A DNA stretch of 64,000 nucleotides from Aureispira sp. CCB-E (GCF_031326345.1 NZ_CP133671.1:6669501-6733500); one strand, 5' to 3'; positions 1 through 8,924 are shown, numbered from the stretch's first letter. Made by a program: numbers and translations. Notes: a model not told the origin generated them from the sequence alone.

Positions 1-275
1 GAACGCTCAAAATCTGGTTCAAAAAAATAGGCAATGACGTCATATTTTTTTTCTTTAAACCAATCTATGTAGCGTTTTCGTTCACTTATTGTTGGGTTTG
101 TATTGTCGATAACTACTTTTTGCTGCACAGCTCGAGCATACGCCATTAGCTTTAGTTCCTTATTCCGTGTATTCAACAAATCCATACTGATTCTCATATG
201 AGTATCAAAAAAGTGCTTTTTATAAAAAGTTGACTTGCCGCTACCAGGTATTCCTATAAATATAATTGCCTGCAT
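1..275 (-). CDS. P-loop kinase / AAA ATPase (polynucleotide-kinase-like), 3' part missing
   Basis: The window edge cuts this gene, so only the first 91 codons are visible. The ATG at 275-273 is followed directly by a beta strand and a Walker A loop, GIPGSGKST, at residues 8-16, which fixes the start. Further on, RISMDLLN and DNTNPTISERKRYIDWF match the pattern of the kinase domain of polynucleotide-kinase-like P-loop proteins, where the Asp-Asn-Thr-Asn stretch follows the second strand. By family it should phosphorylate a small molecule or a nucleic-acid end; the substrate cannot be told from this fragment. It is cytoplasmic, with no signal peptide. The next gene on the same strand starts at 1056 and ends at 340, leaving a 64-base gap. 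The P-loop fold is well supported; the specific function is not. Confidence 0.72.
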   Translation of the reverse strand, partial: MQAIIFIGIPGSGKSTFYKKHFFDTHMRISMDLLNTRNKELKLMAYARAVQQKVVIDNTNPTISERKRYIDWFKEKKYDVIAYFFEPDFER

Positions 276-339
276 TTTATGTATTTTAATAATTTCACAT
301 TCACCTTTCAAAGCTGCAACACCATCAATTGACTGGTTG

Positions 340-1056
340 TTACCTCACAATACTAAACCATTCAATTCCTAAATTACCTTCTCTACTTTTGATATCTAAT
401 AATGCTCCTTTTTCTGTTTGATCAAAAAAATCCTCATCCACAGCTATTTGAGTTTGATTAAAATCCTTTTTCATAGATTTTAAAATCAAATAATACATCT
501 CTTGATCACTGTCTGAATTAATCACTTTATCAACAACCAAAACTTGATGCTCATCGCTTGAGAAATCATCAATGCAGTTGATGAAAACTAAAATGCCATA
601 CGCAACGCCCAGTAAAAAGACAAATACCATTCCTCCCATCATCATCTCGCTAACCTCCTTAGGGTGATGCTTCTTAGAAGTCCTCATCACCAACCAACAA
701 AGTAATAAAGCAACAACAATAGTATAGAAAAACAGCATCAAAATTTCTTTAATCTCCCAATCAGAAGACAACCAATAAATCAAAGGTGATAAGCTAGGAA
801 GTAACAAAATCAATAAAGAAGGTTTCTCTGCATGCGCAGGCTCTCTTAACAATTTAAATGCACTAGGAGAATACCCACCTATTCCAATTGTGAGCACAAA
901 TAATAGAATAGAAAATAAAACCACGTATTCTACATAAGGAATGGAACGAATGGTATTAAGAAGCACAATAAGTAGTGCCAAACTTCCTATTACAGTGATT
1001 TTGGAGGCAAATTGACGAACCCAAACATTAACAGAATTATTTTCTACCATATTCAT
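340..1056 (-). CDS. hypothetical four-helix membrane protein
   Basis: This 238-residue protein is not recognised as any family. Four hydrophobic segments are visible, at about residues 20-38, 42-62, 80-97 plus 104-124 (the last two possibly a hairpin), and 140-160. A soluble C-terminal domain of about 75 residues follows. Loops between helices are short and basic (for example RTSKKHHPK), which places the helix 3-4 loop in the cytoplasm by the positive-inside rule. The C-terminal part is rich in Asp, Glu and Lys and has no recognisable catalytic motif. An alternative Met is at residue 3; the choice between them is not decided by the sequence. It is co-directional with the kinase fragment downstream and divergent from pheT. 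Confidence 0.6.
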   Translation of the reverse strand: MNMVENNSVNVWVRQFASKITVIGSLALLIVLLNTIRSIPYVEYVVLFSILLFVLTIGIGGYSPSAFKLLREPAHAEKPSLLILLLPSLSPLIYWLSSDWEIKEILMLFFYTIVVALLLCWLVMRTSKKHHPKEVSEMMMGGMVFVFLLGVAYGILVFINCIDDFSSDEHQVLVVDKVINSDSDQEMYYLILKSMKKDFNQTQIAVDEDFFDQTEKGALLDIKSREGNLGIEWFSIVR

Positions 1057-1077
1057 TTTTTATACTTTTTTTTAACA

Positions 1078-1262
1078 GTAAGTAAGTGGTCAGAAAAAAT
1101 AAGAACAAAAAATGGGATTATTTTTTTGCTAATCCAAGAAGAAAAAGGAAGACTTAGCGAGCTAAGACAAGTTTTTCTGATGAAGAGTAGCGCAAAAAGA
1201 AGGCTGTTTTAGCTACGCTGCTACTGCGTGGTACTTGTTATTTTTTTTGAACAATTACTTAC
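1078..1262. repeat. interspersed repeat, family B, copy 1
   Basis: The segment begins AGTAAGTAAGTGGTCAG and ends near ATTACTTACC, so its ends are weakly inverted (GTAAGTAA / TTACTTAC). It contains GGCTGTTTTAGCTACGCTGC, then a TACTGCGTGGTACTTGTTAT stretch. The reverse complement of 47889-47986 carries the same left end, the same Ala/Ser-poor GGCTGTTTTAGCTRCGCTGC core and the same right part. Copy 1 has roughly 80 extra bases in the middle. No open reading frame with coding character covers it; a 66-codon frame across it is a shadow. Confidence 0.6.
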
Positions 1263-1417
1263 CTTCTAATATAAAGACCATACTCAAAGCACGAAACACA
1301 AGCTTTTTATTCTATGCTATTAATTTGTTCTGAACATTACTAAATAGCTTCTACTCATCCTATTGAGAACTACAAGAGTCTCTTAAATATTTTAATACTA
1401 AAATCTAGGAAAATTTA

Positions 1418-1425
1418 TATCTTTG
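1418..1425 (+). promoter_or_regulatory. possible -7 box for pheT (TATCTTTG)
   Basis: TATCTTTG fits the Bacteroidota -7 consensus TAnnTTTG and lies 82 bases before the pheT ATG. A TTG at the expected distance upstream (about 20 bases) is not evident, so the assignment is weak. Confidence 0.3.
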
Positions 1426-1449
1426 TGTTTTATTTTATAATAGCTTGCT

Positions 1450-1468
1450 AATAGTCGAGCGAACTATT
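1450..1468. repeat. short palindrome related to the TIR family, pheT leader
   Basis: AATAGTCGAGCGAACTATT is an imperfect palindrome whose right half, GCGAACTATTG, resembles the CAACGAACTATTG end of the interspersed elements at 11318 and 24065. It may be two element ends with the interior lost. In the transcript it would form a small hairpin 39 bases before pheT. Confidence 0.35.
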
Positions 1469-1506
1469 GATTTTAACAACTACTATTCATAACATAAATA
1501 CAAACC

Positions 1507-3990
1507 ATGAAAGTTTCACTAAATTGGTTAAAACAATACGTTAACGTAAACGAATCCAAAGAGGAAGTCAGTGACATTCTAACGAATATAGGTTTAGAAG
1601 TAGAGGGAATGGACATTTTTGAGAACATCAAAGGTAGCCTAGCAGGATTGGTCATTGGCGAAGTATTGACTTGCCAGAAACACCCTGATGCAGATAAATT
1701 GTCTATCACAACGGTTAATATTGGTGCAGAAGCACCGTTACAAATTGTTTGTGGAGCACCTAATGCCCCACAGGCAGTTGGCAAAAAAGTTGTTGTGGCG
1801 ACTGTTGGAACGACCTTGTATGCTGAAGATGGCAAATCTTTTAAAATCAAAAAGGGAAAAATACGTGGTGAGGAATCTATTGGAATGATTTGCGCAGAAG
1901 ATGAGATTGGCTTAGGCACTTCACACGATGGCATTATGATACTAGACGATGAAAAAGCAAGTGCTGGTATGCCTGCTGCTACTTATTTTTCCGATCGTGT
2001 TGTCAGCGATGTGGTTTATGAAATTGGCTTAACCCCCAACCGTTCAGATGCAACAGGGCATTTAGGAGTTGCTTTTGATTTGGCTGCCGCTCTCAAAACA
2101 AATTATACCAACCAAGGAACATTTGAACAACCTGATGTCTCCAATTTCTCTATTGACAATCACAATTTAAACATTGATGTCAATGTTGAAAATCAAGATG
2201 CGTGTCCAAGGTATACTGGGGTTTGCATTGAAGGGGTAACCATTCAAGACGCTCCTCTATGGATGCAAAACCACCTAAAAGCCATCGGCATTGAACCTAA
2301 AAACAATGTTGTCGATATTACCAACTATGTGCTTCATGAGCTTGGTCAGCCCCTACATGCGTTTGACTATGACCAAATTGAAGGCAAAAAAGTAGTTGTT
2401 AAAAACCTAGCAGATCAAACAAAATTCACAACACTAGATGAGGTAGAACGCAAACTAAGTCACGAGGATTTGATGATTTGCGATGGGAATGGCAATGGCA
2501 TGTGCATTGCAGGTGTATTTGGAGGTATCCAATCTGGCGTTACCCAAACAACTACTAATATTTTCTTAGAATCTGCTTTTTTTGATGCAATTTCTATTCG
2601 CCGTTCAAGCATGCGCCATTTGTTGCGTACAGATGCTGCTACTCGTTTTGAAAAGGGAGTAGATCCAAATGGAACTCTATACGCTTTGAAACGAGCGGCA
2701 TTGCTAATCAAAGAGTATGCTGGTGGTACAATTGCTTCAGAAGTCATTGATATTTATCCAAAGCCTGTTCAAAGAGCACAAGTAACGGTTCGTTTTGAGA
2801 AAGTAACTGACTTAATTGGTGCAGATATCCCCAAAGAAGATATTAAGAAAATCTTGGGTTATTTAGACATGAACATCCTAGAAGAAAATGCAGAAGCGTT
2901 TACAGTAGATGTTCCCACCAACAAAGTTGATGTTACTAGAGATGCGGACGTTATTGAGGAAATCTTGAGAATTTATGGCTACAACAAAGTAGAAACGCCT
3001 ACAACCGTACACTCTGTGTTGTCGTTTGCTCCAACTCCTAACCCTTTCAAAGTAAAGAACTTAATTGCTGATTTGTTAACAAGTTCTGGTTTTAATGAGA
3101 TGATGGCAACCTCTATGACGCGTTCTGATTATTACAAAAAGCATTTGCCTCAGGATGAAGATAGTTTGGTGTATGTTAACAATACATCCAACCAACACCT
3201 AGACTTGATGCGTCCAAGTATGCTTTTTAGTGGTCTAGAAGCCATTGTTCACAACCAAAACCGCCAAAATCAAGATTTAAAGTTGTATGAATTTGGCAAA
3301 ACTTACTTCAAAAAAGTAATTGATGGACAAGGAAATAGAGATTATTTTGAACAACAACACATCAGTTTGTTCCTAACTGGTCAACGCAATCCAGAAAATT
3401 GGCATCAAAAGGAAAACAAAGTTAGCTTTTATACGTTAAAAGCTTATGTTGAACATCTTATGACTCGTTTAGGTATATTGCCTAGTTCGATTCAATGTAC
3501 GCCTCTTAAAGAGGACAACGAAGTATTCACCTATGGTTTGAAATATCATAGAGGGAAACAAGAAATTGTATCTTTTGGGCGTTTAGATGGGAACATTGCC
3601 TTAGGCATGGGCATCAAACAAGAGGTGTTTTATGCTGATTTTGATTTTGACACCATACTTCAAATTTTGAAAAAACACAAAATGAAGTATCAAGCAATGT
3701 CAAAATACCCTGCTGTTCGTCGTGACTTGGCTTTGGTCTTGGATCAAACAGTTGGCTACAACGAAATTTTGGGCATTGCGGTTAAAACTGGTGGCAAACA
3801 ATTGCAAGCAACGAATTTATTTGATGTTTATGAAAATGAAGCGCAAATTGGAGCAGGCAAAAAATCTTGCTCGGTTAGTTTTATCTTTCAAGACGACAAT
3901 AAAACATTAAAAGATAAAGATATTGACAAAGTTATGTCAAAACTAATTGCTACTTATGAGAAAAAATTAAACGCCCTCATTCGTAAGTAA
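1507..3990 (+). CDS. pheT: phenylalanine--tRNA ligase beta subunit
   Basis: PheT pairs with PheS (not in the window) as an alpha2-beta2 enzyme that charges tRNA-Phe with phenylalanine in the cytoplasm. The 827-residue length is that of a full bacterial beta subunit. The protein opens with MKVSLNWLKQYV, typical of the family, which fixes the start. In order one sees the N-terminal module, the EMAP-like tRNA-binding domain (about 40-155, with KHPDADKLSITTVN and QIVCGAPN), the B3/B4 editing domain (about 215-395, with YTGVCIEGV and DITNYVLHELGQPLHAFD), the B5 DNA-binding-like domain (about 415-485), the catalytic-like core (RPSMLFSGLEAIVHNQNRQ) and the C-terminal FDX-ACB anticodon-binding domain (from about 735, with YPAVRRDLALVLD). 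All domains are intact. A strong hairpin with a U-rich tail follows the stop. Confidence 0.97.
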   Translation: MKVSLNWLKQYVNVNESKEEVSDILTNIGLEVEGMDIFENIKGSLAGLVIGEVLTCQKHPDADKLSITTVNIGAEAPLQIVCGAPNAPQAVGKKVVVATVGTTLYAEDGKSFKIKKGKIRGEESIGMICAEDEIGLGTSHDGIMILDDEKASAGMPAATYFSDRVVSDVVYEIGLTPNRSDATGHLGVAFDLAAALKTNYTNQGTFEQPDVSNFSIDNHNLNIDVNVENQDACPRYTGVCIEGVTIQDAPLWMQNHLKAIGIEPKNNVVDITNYVLHELGQPLHAFDYDQIEGKKVVVKNLADQTKFTTLDEVERKLSHEDLMICDGNGNGMCIAGVFGGIQSGVTQTTTNIFLESAFFDAISIRRSSMRHLLRTDAATRFEKGVDPNGTLYALKRAALLIKEYAGGTIASEVIDIYPKPVQRAQVTVRFEKVTDLIGADIPKEDIKKILGYLDMNILEENAEAFTVDVPTNKVDVTRDADVIEEILRIYGYNKVETPTTVHSVLSFAPTPNPFKVKNLIADLLTSSGFNEMMATSMTRSDYYKKHLPQDEDSLVYVNNTSNQHLDLMRPSMLFSGLEAIVHNQNRQNQDLKLYEFGKTYFKKVIDGQGNRDYFEQQHISLFLTGQRNPENWHQKENKVSFYTLKAYVEHLMTRLGILPSSIQCTPLKEDNEVFTYGLKYHRGKQEIVSFGRLDGNIALGMGIKQEVFYADFDFDTILQILKKHKMKYQAMSKYPAVRRDLALVLDQTVGYNEILGIAVKTGGKQLQATNLFDVYENEAQIGAGKKSCSVSFIFQDDNKTLKDKDIDKVMSKLIATYEKKLNALIRK

Positions 3991-3997
3991 AGCATTC

Positions 3998-4049
3998 AAA
4001 ATTGATGGTTTGGGTATCTATTCATTTAATTTCCCCAACCATCAATTTT
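3998..4049 (+). terminator. rho-independent-type terminator after pheT
   Basis: The left arm AAAATTGATGGTTTGGG pairs with CCCCAACCATCAATTTT with one mismatch, the loop is about 18 bases, and the right arm runs into TTTTACTTT. It starts 8 bases after the pheT stop, which suggests that the coiled-coil/zapA pair has its own promoter or relies on read-through. Confidence 0.7.
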
Positions 4050-4086
4050 ACTTTAATAATTCATAATTTTTTTAGAATTACCAAAA

Positions 4087-4386
4087 ATGAGTACCTTAGA
4101 GGTAAAGTTAGAGGAGATAGAGAGAAAAGTAATAAAACTAGTAGAACAAAATCTTCAATTCAAAGAAATTTGTGAAGATTTGTTAATCGTGCGCCGTAGG
4201 CTAGAAAAAGAGAATGAAGCATTGAGGCAACAGCTTGCTGGACAAGCAGACGAAGTTAAAGAACTCGCAAACAAAACACAAAAACTAGAACTAACTTACA
4301 AAGAGGACACGGAAGGAATAAAGAAAAAAATCGATCAATATATTCAAGATATAGATACAAGTATTGAGTGGCTTCAGCAGCTCTAA
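4087..4386 (+). CDS. small coiled-coil protein preceding ZapA (ZapB-like candidate)
   Basis: This 99-residue protein is almost wholly helical: charged heptad-like sequence (VKLEEIERKVIKLVEQN, then RRRLEKENEALRQQL) runs from residue 3 to about 90 with no hydrophobic membrane segment. ZapB of other bacteria is a short coiled-coil division protein that binds ZapA, and this gene ends only 10 bases before zapA, so a partnership at the Z-ring is a reasonable inference. The sequence alone cannot confirm homology to ZapB because short coiled coils look alike. The gene lies between a pheT terminator and zapA and is probably co-transcribed with zapA. The start ATG at 4087 gives the full coil and no better start is seen. 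Confidence 0.7.
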   Translation: MSTLEVKLEEIERKVIKLVEQNLQFKEICEDLLIVRRRLEKENEALRQQLAGQADEVKELANKTQKLELTYKEDTEGIKKKIDQYIQDIDTSIEWLQQL

Positions 4387-4396
4387 ATTGTAGCCA

Positions 4397-4693
4397 ATGG
4401 ACGAAGATAACTTATTGACTATACCAGTTGTGTTAGCAGGACGTACATACCCTGTTATGGTAACACAAGATGAAGTTGAAGGTGTAACGCTTATCAACCA
4501 ACAACTTAATAAGGAGTTCTTGGATTTGCAACGTCGCTATGCCAATAAGCTAAACAAACAAGATATCTTATCGATGCTTTTATTAACCTATGCTAAAGAT
4601 TTGCACGAGGAGCGCCAAAAAAAAGACTTGGCTCCAATCAAAGAACGCATTGAATCTATCGAAGACATCTTAGAACAAGTTTTTGAAAACTAA
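4397..4693 (+). CDS. zapA: cell division protein ZapA
   Basis: ZapA is a small cytosolic protein that bundles FtsZ filaments at mid-cell. The 98-residue protein has the family layout: an N-terminal beta-rich globular head (IPVVLAGRTYPVMVTQDE, residues 9-26), then a long helix (about 27-60), and a C-terminal coiled coil (about 68-98) used for tetramerisation. The motif ILSMLLLTYAKDLHEE corresponds to the conserved region where ZapA proteins have 'D.L.MAAL..A.EL'. The gene sits 10 bases after the coiled-coil gene and is followed, after 123 bases, by rny, an order found repeatedly in Bacteroidota. Length and layout are normal. Confidence 0.88.
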   Translation: MDEDNLLTIPVVLAGRTYPVMVTQDEVEGVTLINQQLNKEFLDLQRRYANKLNKQDILSMLLLTYAKDLHEERQKKDLAPIKERIESIEDILEQVFEN

Positions 4694-4816
4694 ACACTTG
4701 CACTAAAAAAAGCATTCTTTTCCTTTTCCTTTTCTCTGTATTCTACTCTAATTAGTCATTTGGAAACTAATTTGGGGAGAACTTCCCTTTTATTTATATA
4801 CAAACTTGAACAAATC

Positions 4817-6454
4817 ATGGATGCAACATCACTCGCGATTGGAGCTGTCATTGGTATTCTAGTTGGTGTTTTGATTGGTAGATTTCTACTTGAAAAAATC
4901 AATAAAGAACGTCAATTGGAATTAGACAGAAAAGCGGACGAAATATTAAAATCAGCTAGAGAAAATGCTGATACAAAAGTACAAGAGGCTGAACGAAAAG
5001 CTGGTCAAATGGTTGAAAAAGCCAAAAAAGAAAGTGAACAAATTAAAAGCAACAAAATAGCAGAAGCAAAAAAACACTTTATTAATAAGAGAAAAGAATT
5101 TGAAAATAACTGTAAAAAACGCGAACTAAAACTAAAATCTAGTGAAGACAAAGCTCTAGAACGCGACAAAATCTCTTTAACTAGAGAAAGAGAAATTCTA
5201 AAAAAAGAAACTGCGGTTCAAAAAATTCGTGAGAACTTAAATCAACAACTTGAATTAGTAGAAGTAAAACTCGAAACCTTAAATAATAAAGAAAGTGAGT
5301 ATTTGTCTCAGCTTGAAAAAATTGCCAAATTAACAGCTCAACAAGCTAAAGATGAGTTGCTTAAAAACATCAAAGACAAAGCAGATGCAGAAGCAATGGC
5401 TTATGTCAAAGATCGCTTTGAGGAAGCTAAAATGAGTGCCAACAAAGAAGCCAAAAAGATTGTTATTCAATCTATCCAAAGAATGGCTGCTGAGCATACC
5501 ATCGAAAATACGGTTTCTGTATTCCGCTTGGATTCAGATGATTTGAAAGGTCAAATTATTGGTCGTGAAGGTCGTAACATTCGTGCTTTGGAAGCTGCTA
5601 CTGGTGTTGAAATCATCGTGGATGATACGCCTGAAGCAGTTATCATTTCTAGCTTTGACCCTATTCGCCGAGAAGTTTGTCGTCTGTCTTTGCAACGTTT
5701 GGTAGCCGATGGGCGTATCCACCCTGCTCGTATTGAGGAGATTGTTGCCAAAACGAAAAAGCAAATCGAAGAGCAAATCATGGAAATTGGTCAACGTACT
5801 GTAATTGACCTAAATATCCACGGCTTACAAGCGCCTTTGATTCGTATGGTTGGTCGTATGCGTTTCCGTTCGTCTTATGGACAAAACCTATTAAAACACT
5901 CTATAGAAACGGCTAAATTATGTGCCATTATGTCGGCAGAATTGGGCTTGAGTTCTAGAGAAATTAAATTGGCAAAACGTGCTGGTCTGTTACACGATAT
6001 TGGAAAGGTAGGAGAAGAAGAAACGGAACTTTCTCATGCTCTATTGGGTATAAAAATGTGTGAGCGTCATGGTGAAAAAGCTGCTGTATCTAATGCCGTT
6101 GGAGCGCATCACGATGAGGTTGAAATGAAGTTTATCATCTCTCCTATTGTACAAGTTTGTGATGCTATTTCGGGGGCTAGACCAGGGGCTAGACGTGAAA
6201 TTCTAGAAAGTTATATCGAACGAATCAAAGAATTGGAGCAAGTAGCAATGGCACACGATGGTGTTCAGAAGGTATATGCGATGCAAGCGGGGCGTGAACT
6301 TCGTGTCATCGTAGAAGCCGATAAAGTATCTGACAACAAAGCGGAAGAATTGTCGTTCTTAATCTCACAACAGATTCAAAATGAAATGCAATACCCAGGA
6401 CAAATTAAAGTAACGGTTATTCGTGAAAAACGTTCTGTGGCATTCGCTAGATAA
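4817..6454 (+). CDS. rny: ribonuclease Y
   Basis: RNase Y is a membrane-anchored endoribonuclease that initiates mRNA decay. From ATG 4817 the protein is 545 residues: an N-terminal membrane helix (about 5-25, [15 protein letters not shown]), a long charged coiled coil (about 30-200), a KH RNA-binding domain (about 240-300, with [15 protein letters not shown]), and an HD hydrolase domain (about 340-455) with [10 protein letters not shown] at about 360 and the metal-binding HD dyad in LLHDIGKVG at about 392. The frame is open back to a TTG at 4760, but that would add 19 residues (including [10 protein letters not shown]) before the membrane anchor, and the family starts right at the anchor, so 4817 is preferred. 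A hairpin terminator follows at 6501. Confidence 0.96.
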   Translation: MDATSLAIGAVIGILVGVLIGRFLLEKINKERQLELDRKADEILKSARENADTKVQEAERKAGQMVEKAKKESEQIKSNKIAEAKKHFINKRKEFENNCKKRELKLKSSEDKALERDKISLTREREILKKETAVQKIRENLNQQLELVEVKLETLNNKESEYLSQLEKIAKLTAQQAKDELLKNIKDKADAEAMAYVKDRFEEAKMSANKEAKKIVIQSIQRMAAEHTIENTVSVFRLDSDDLKGQIIGREGRNIRALEAATGVEIIVDDTPEAVIISSFDPIRREVCRLSLQRLVADGRIHPARIEEIVAKTKKQIEEQIMEIGQRTVIDLNIHGLQAPLIRMVGRMRFRSSYGQNLLKHSIETAKLCAIMSAELGLSSREIKLAKRAGLLHDIGKVGEEETELSHALLGIKMCERHGEKAAVSNAVGAHHDEVEMKFIISPIVQVCDAISGARPGARREILESYIERIKELEQVAMAHDGVQKVYAMQAGRELRVIVEADKVSDNKAEELSFLISQQIQNEMQYPGQIKVTVIREKRSVAFAR

Positions 6455-6500
6455 ATCTATATTTTTTGGGAAAACAAATTCCTGAATAAGACGTATATAA

Positions 6501-6535
6501 AAGCAATTCTGTCACTCGATGGAATTGCTTTTTTA
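6501..6535 (+). terminator. terminator after rny
   Basis: AAGCAATTC (6501-6509) pairs perfectly with GAATTGCTT (6522-6530) around a 12-base loop and is followed by TTTT. It lies 47 bases after the rny stop and 20 bases before the next gene's start. Confidence 0.72.
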
Positions 6536-6554
6536 GTTACTAAACTCAAATACA

Positions 6555-7169
6555 ATGAGACAAATTATATTTTTGCTGGTCTGGACAGGTCTGCTTTTTA
6601 GTTGCAATTCGGATACGACAGTACCTGACATAAAAGAGTCTACTCGAACGAAAATTAGCAAAAAGAAGAAAAAACCTGTCCCTAAAGCAAAATTGCCTTT
6701 TTACTCTGAAAAAGGTGGCTTTAGCATCGTTTTTCCTGATACTCCCAAAGAAAACAAACATGTCACTACTTCTGAAATAGGACAAATTGAATTGACCCAA
6801 TACATTTATGGAAAAAATGACACCCATGCTTGGGTTGCAAGCTTCTCTGATTATCCCGAACGAATGATTCAGTTAGGTAATAAGGAGCAGCTTCTAAAAG
6901 GGATTAAATATAGAATCTTAGAAGATCTTCGTGCCAAAACATCTATAGAAGAAAAAGTAAAGTTAGAAGACAAATACGATGGCTTGTCCTTTGTAGCAAA
7001 AGCCAAAAAGAGAGATTTAAATATTTCTTACAAGATATTTTTAGTTAAGAATCGAGTTTATCAATTGAGTATGTATTCTTCTGTGGGACCAATTGAAGCT
7101 CAAGATTCTACCGTTTTTTTTGGTAGTTTTAAATTGATTAAAACAGAAAAGAAAAAAGATCCTTCTTAG
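6555..7169 (+). CDS. hypothetical lipoprotein
   Basis: The protein has 204 residues. The N-terminus is MRQIIFLLVWTGLLFSCNS, a short signal with lipobox LFSC (acylated Cys at residue 17), so it should be an envelope lipoprotein. A basic linker follows (SKKKKKPVPKAK, about 36-47), then a compact domain containing GGFSIVFPDTPKE at about 55. That resembles the opening of small domains that are common in lipoproteins of unknown function, but no catalytic motif is seen and no family name is given. It is separated from rny by a terminator and ends 23 bases from the end of the convergent bestrophin-like gene, with no obvious terminator in between. Confidence 0.68.
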   Translation: MRQIIFLLVWTGLLFSCNSDTTVPDIKESTRTKISKKKKKPVPKAKLPFYSEKGGFSIVFPDTPKENKHVTTSEIGQIELTQYIYGKNDTHAWVASFSDYPERMIQLGNKEQLLKGIKYRILEDLRAKTSIEEKVKLEDKYDGLSFVAKAKKRDLNISYKIFLVKNRVYQLSMYSSVGPIEAQDSTVFFGSFKLIKTEKKKDPS

Positions 7170-7192
7170 AGCATTGTATTGAATTGATTGGC

Positions 7193-8092
7193 TTACATCA
7201 AATAAAAACCTTCTTCTATTGGCAAAGGAGTTGGAATGCTTTGCTCCTCTTCTTGCAACAATTGTCGAATATTAATTTCAATTGTTCTGGCAATTGCAGT
7301 AATTGGCGTGTCACTTGGTCTATTTTCAAAAGGGTCTTGTAAATTGTAAGCGGTTCCTTCTAACAAAAAGAAAATAGTAGCAATACTCATAATTAACGGC
7401 AAACCAAAATAAATAGGCAGTGCACTTGTCGCCATAGTCAAGCAAATAACAAACAAATAAATGCTCAAATGCAAGAACATTCTATATTTGGTTGGAAAAA
7501 CGGTGCTTTTGATTCGTTCTGCTTTGCCCATAGACGCACACAAGCGGACCAAAGTATTATCCAATTGAACTTGTTTGTACTCTGTCAAACCATACATAGA
7601 TTTGAGTTGTTCTAAATCTAAGGTATTCAATTGTAAAATTGCCAAAGGTTTGTTGCTTTGCTTAGCGGCATGTCTTCTATCGTCAGCATTTAGAAATACT
7701 TCCATCCCCTTTAAAGGTTCTAAACCACGCAAACTTCTACCCAAGACATAACACCAAGCCATTTGTCGGTAGGCAATGGTTTTTACTTGACTATTATCCA
7801 TTCCTACAAAAGCCTGCAACTGCATTACCAAACTTCTCGAATCGTTTACAATAGCCCCCCATATTTTGCGTGCTTCCCACCAACGATCATAGGATTGACT
7901 GATTTTAAAAGACAACAAAATAGAGATCGCTGTCCCCAAAAAAGCTGGAATACTAAACGATAATTCCATTAACAAAAGCCCTAATTTCCACTCCACAAAA
8001 TAGACGACACTTGCAATAGTTAGAACAATCAAAAAATCAGGCATTGCAGCTTGCAAAATATACCTCAAAGGCATTTTATAACGAATTAGCAT
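7193..8092 (-). CDS. bestrophin-like membrane protein (UPF0187 family)
   Basis: The 299-residue length and architecture match bacterial bestrophin homologues, which form pentameric anion or cation channels in the inner membrane. Near the N-terminus is a hydrophobic pair (about 20-65), and the family hallmark SYDRWWEARKIWG lies at about residue 66-78. Two more membrane segments are at about 205-250 (LHLSIYLFVICLTMATSALP and IMSIATIFFLLEGTAYNL). The glutamine/asparagine-rich stretch LQDPFENRPSDTPI near residue 252-265 is also typical (NPFG/DPFE followed by D.P). The start used gives MLIRYKMPLRYI, placing basic residues ahead of the first helix. Ion selectivity cannot be judged. It is 58 bases downstream of the 257-residue protein gene on the same strand, so the two may be co-transcribed. 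Confidence 0.88.
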   Translation of the reverse strand: MLIRYKMPLRYILQAAMPDFLIVLTIASVVYFVEWKLGLLLMELSFSIPAFLGTAISILLSFKISQSYDRWWEARKIWGAIVNDSRSLVMQLQAFVGMDNSQVKTIAYRQMAWCYVLGRSLRGLEPLKGMEVFLNADDRRHAAKQSNKPLAILQLNTLDLEQLKSMYGLTEYKQVQLDNTLVRLCASMGKAERIKSTVFPTKYRMFLHLSIYLFVICLTMATSALPIYFGLPLIMSIATIFFLLEGTAYNLQDPFENRPSDTPITAIARTIEINIRQLLQEEEQSIPTPLPIEEGFYLM

Positions 8093-8150
8093 AATCTATA
8101 TCTAGTTTAAATGGTTCTATAGCAATCCACCATCAAAATATGGGTAGGCA

Positions 8151-8924
8151 TTACTTTTTTCTTTTTCTAGTTTTCTTGGTTTTCTTCTTCTTTGTTTTCT
8201 TTTTCAACCGAGGATTAATTCCTAAGTGCTTGCGGATCGCTTCTTCATTATGGTAATAAGTCAAATATCCATAAAACCAAAATCGTTTTCTAGCTTTGGG
8301 TGGATGAATCATATTAACATTCAAATCTTGATCAACCATCAACACACCAATATCCCTAGCCTTGCAAATTTTGATTAAATTCATCCTAAGATGCTCTTTA
8401 ATCATATCAAAGGAGTCTTCCGAAAGAGATAACCACTGTTCATTAGCAGGATACTGAAATACTTGGTGTATCACCTCCATCTCTTGGTATTTGTAGCTGT
8501 TTTTAAACAGCAATAAATGAACTAACATTGCCAAAAACCAAACCCCAAATGGCATTAAGACCAACCAACCATCTTGTCTCCAAGCAAAGAACAGCACACC
8601 AGATGCCAAGGTAAACAAAAAGCTTTTCCAGATGCTGTCTTTTATCCAAACCTTGTTGACTCTATACGGTCTCAGAGCGGGCAACGTTTTGTGCGATTTG
8701 GCTTCCATAGAGACCACATAAGCCCGTCTTTTGTTGAGTTTGTAAGCCAGCAAGCCATCGGCACGTTTCATTCCATATTGCTTCTTTGTTCGTTCTTCTA
8801 TATTAGAAAACAAATGCCTTTTACCATGTTTTATTTTATAGTATTGTTCCAAATAAGATTGGGCTCTTTTTTGGACGGTGATTTCTTCCAGTCGGTTTTT
8901 GGGGGCTACCTTTCTTTTTGCCAT
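8151..8924 (-). CDS. membrane protein with a possible PD-(D/E)XK nuclease-like core and a Lys-rich tail
   Basis: The 257-residue protein is not a named family to me. Residues 1-95 are basic and soluble and contain an acidic pattern: E43/E44 in a predicted helix, then AD at 55-56, then YVVSMEAKS with E74 and K76. The spacing D-x17-E-x-K followed by Ser is what restriction-endonuclease-like folds show. Two adjacent membrane helices follow (about 100-118 and 121-139). Residues 145-240 form a second soluble domain, and the last 17 residues (from about 241) are nearly all Lys, Thr and Arg. The nuclease reading is inference from three residues; the membrane hairpin and basic tail are plain. It precedes the bestrophin-like gene on the same strand. 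Confidence 0.6.
   Translation of the reverse strand: MAKRKVAPKNRLEEITVQKRAQSYLEQYYKIKHGKRHLFSNIEERTKKQYGMKRADGLLAYKLNKRRAYVVSMEAKSHKTLPALRPYRVNKVWIKDSIWKSFLFTLASGVLFFAWRQDGWLVLMPFGVWFLAMLVHLLLFKNSYKYQEMEVIHQVFQYPANEQWLSLSEDSFDMIKEHLRMNLIKICKARDIGVLMVDQDLNVNMIHPPKARKRFWFYGYLTYYHNEEAIRKHLGINPRLKKKTKKKKTKKTRKRKK

Larger units (their letters stand above)
1057..1506. other. divergent intergenic region upstream of pheT
   Basis: This 450-base gap separates the minus-strand membrane protein from pheT. Its first half is the family B repeat. The second half holds a possible -7 box (TATCTTTG) and a short AATAGT...ACTATT palindrome in the presumed pheT leader. No RNA gene or further coding region is seen. 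Confidence 0.5.

Noticed and set aside
1473-1934. 153-codon frame antisense to pheT
   Set aside because: It overlaps conserved pheT domains, its product has no recognisable fold, and its composition is that of a reverse-frame shadow.
4760-4816. TTG start for ribonuclease Y giving 19 extra residues
   Set aside because: The family begins directly at the N-terminal membrane anchor, which follows ATG 4817.
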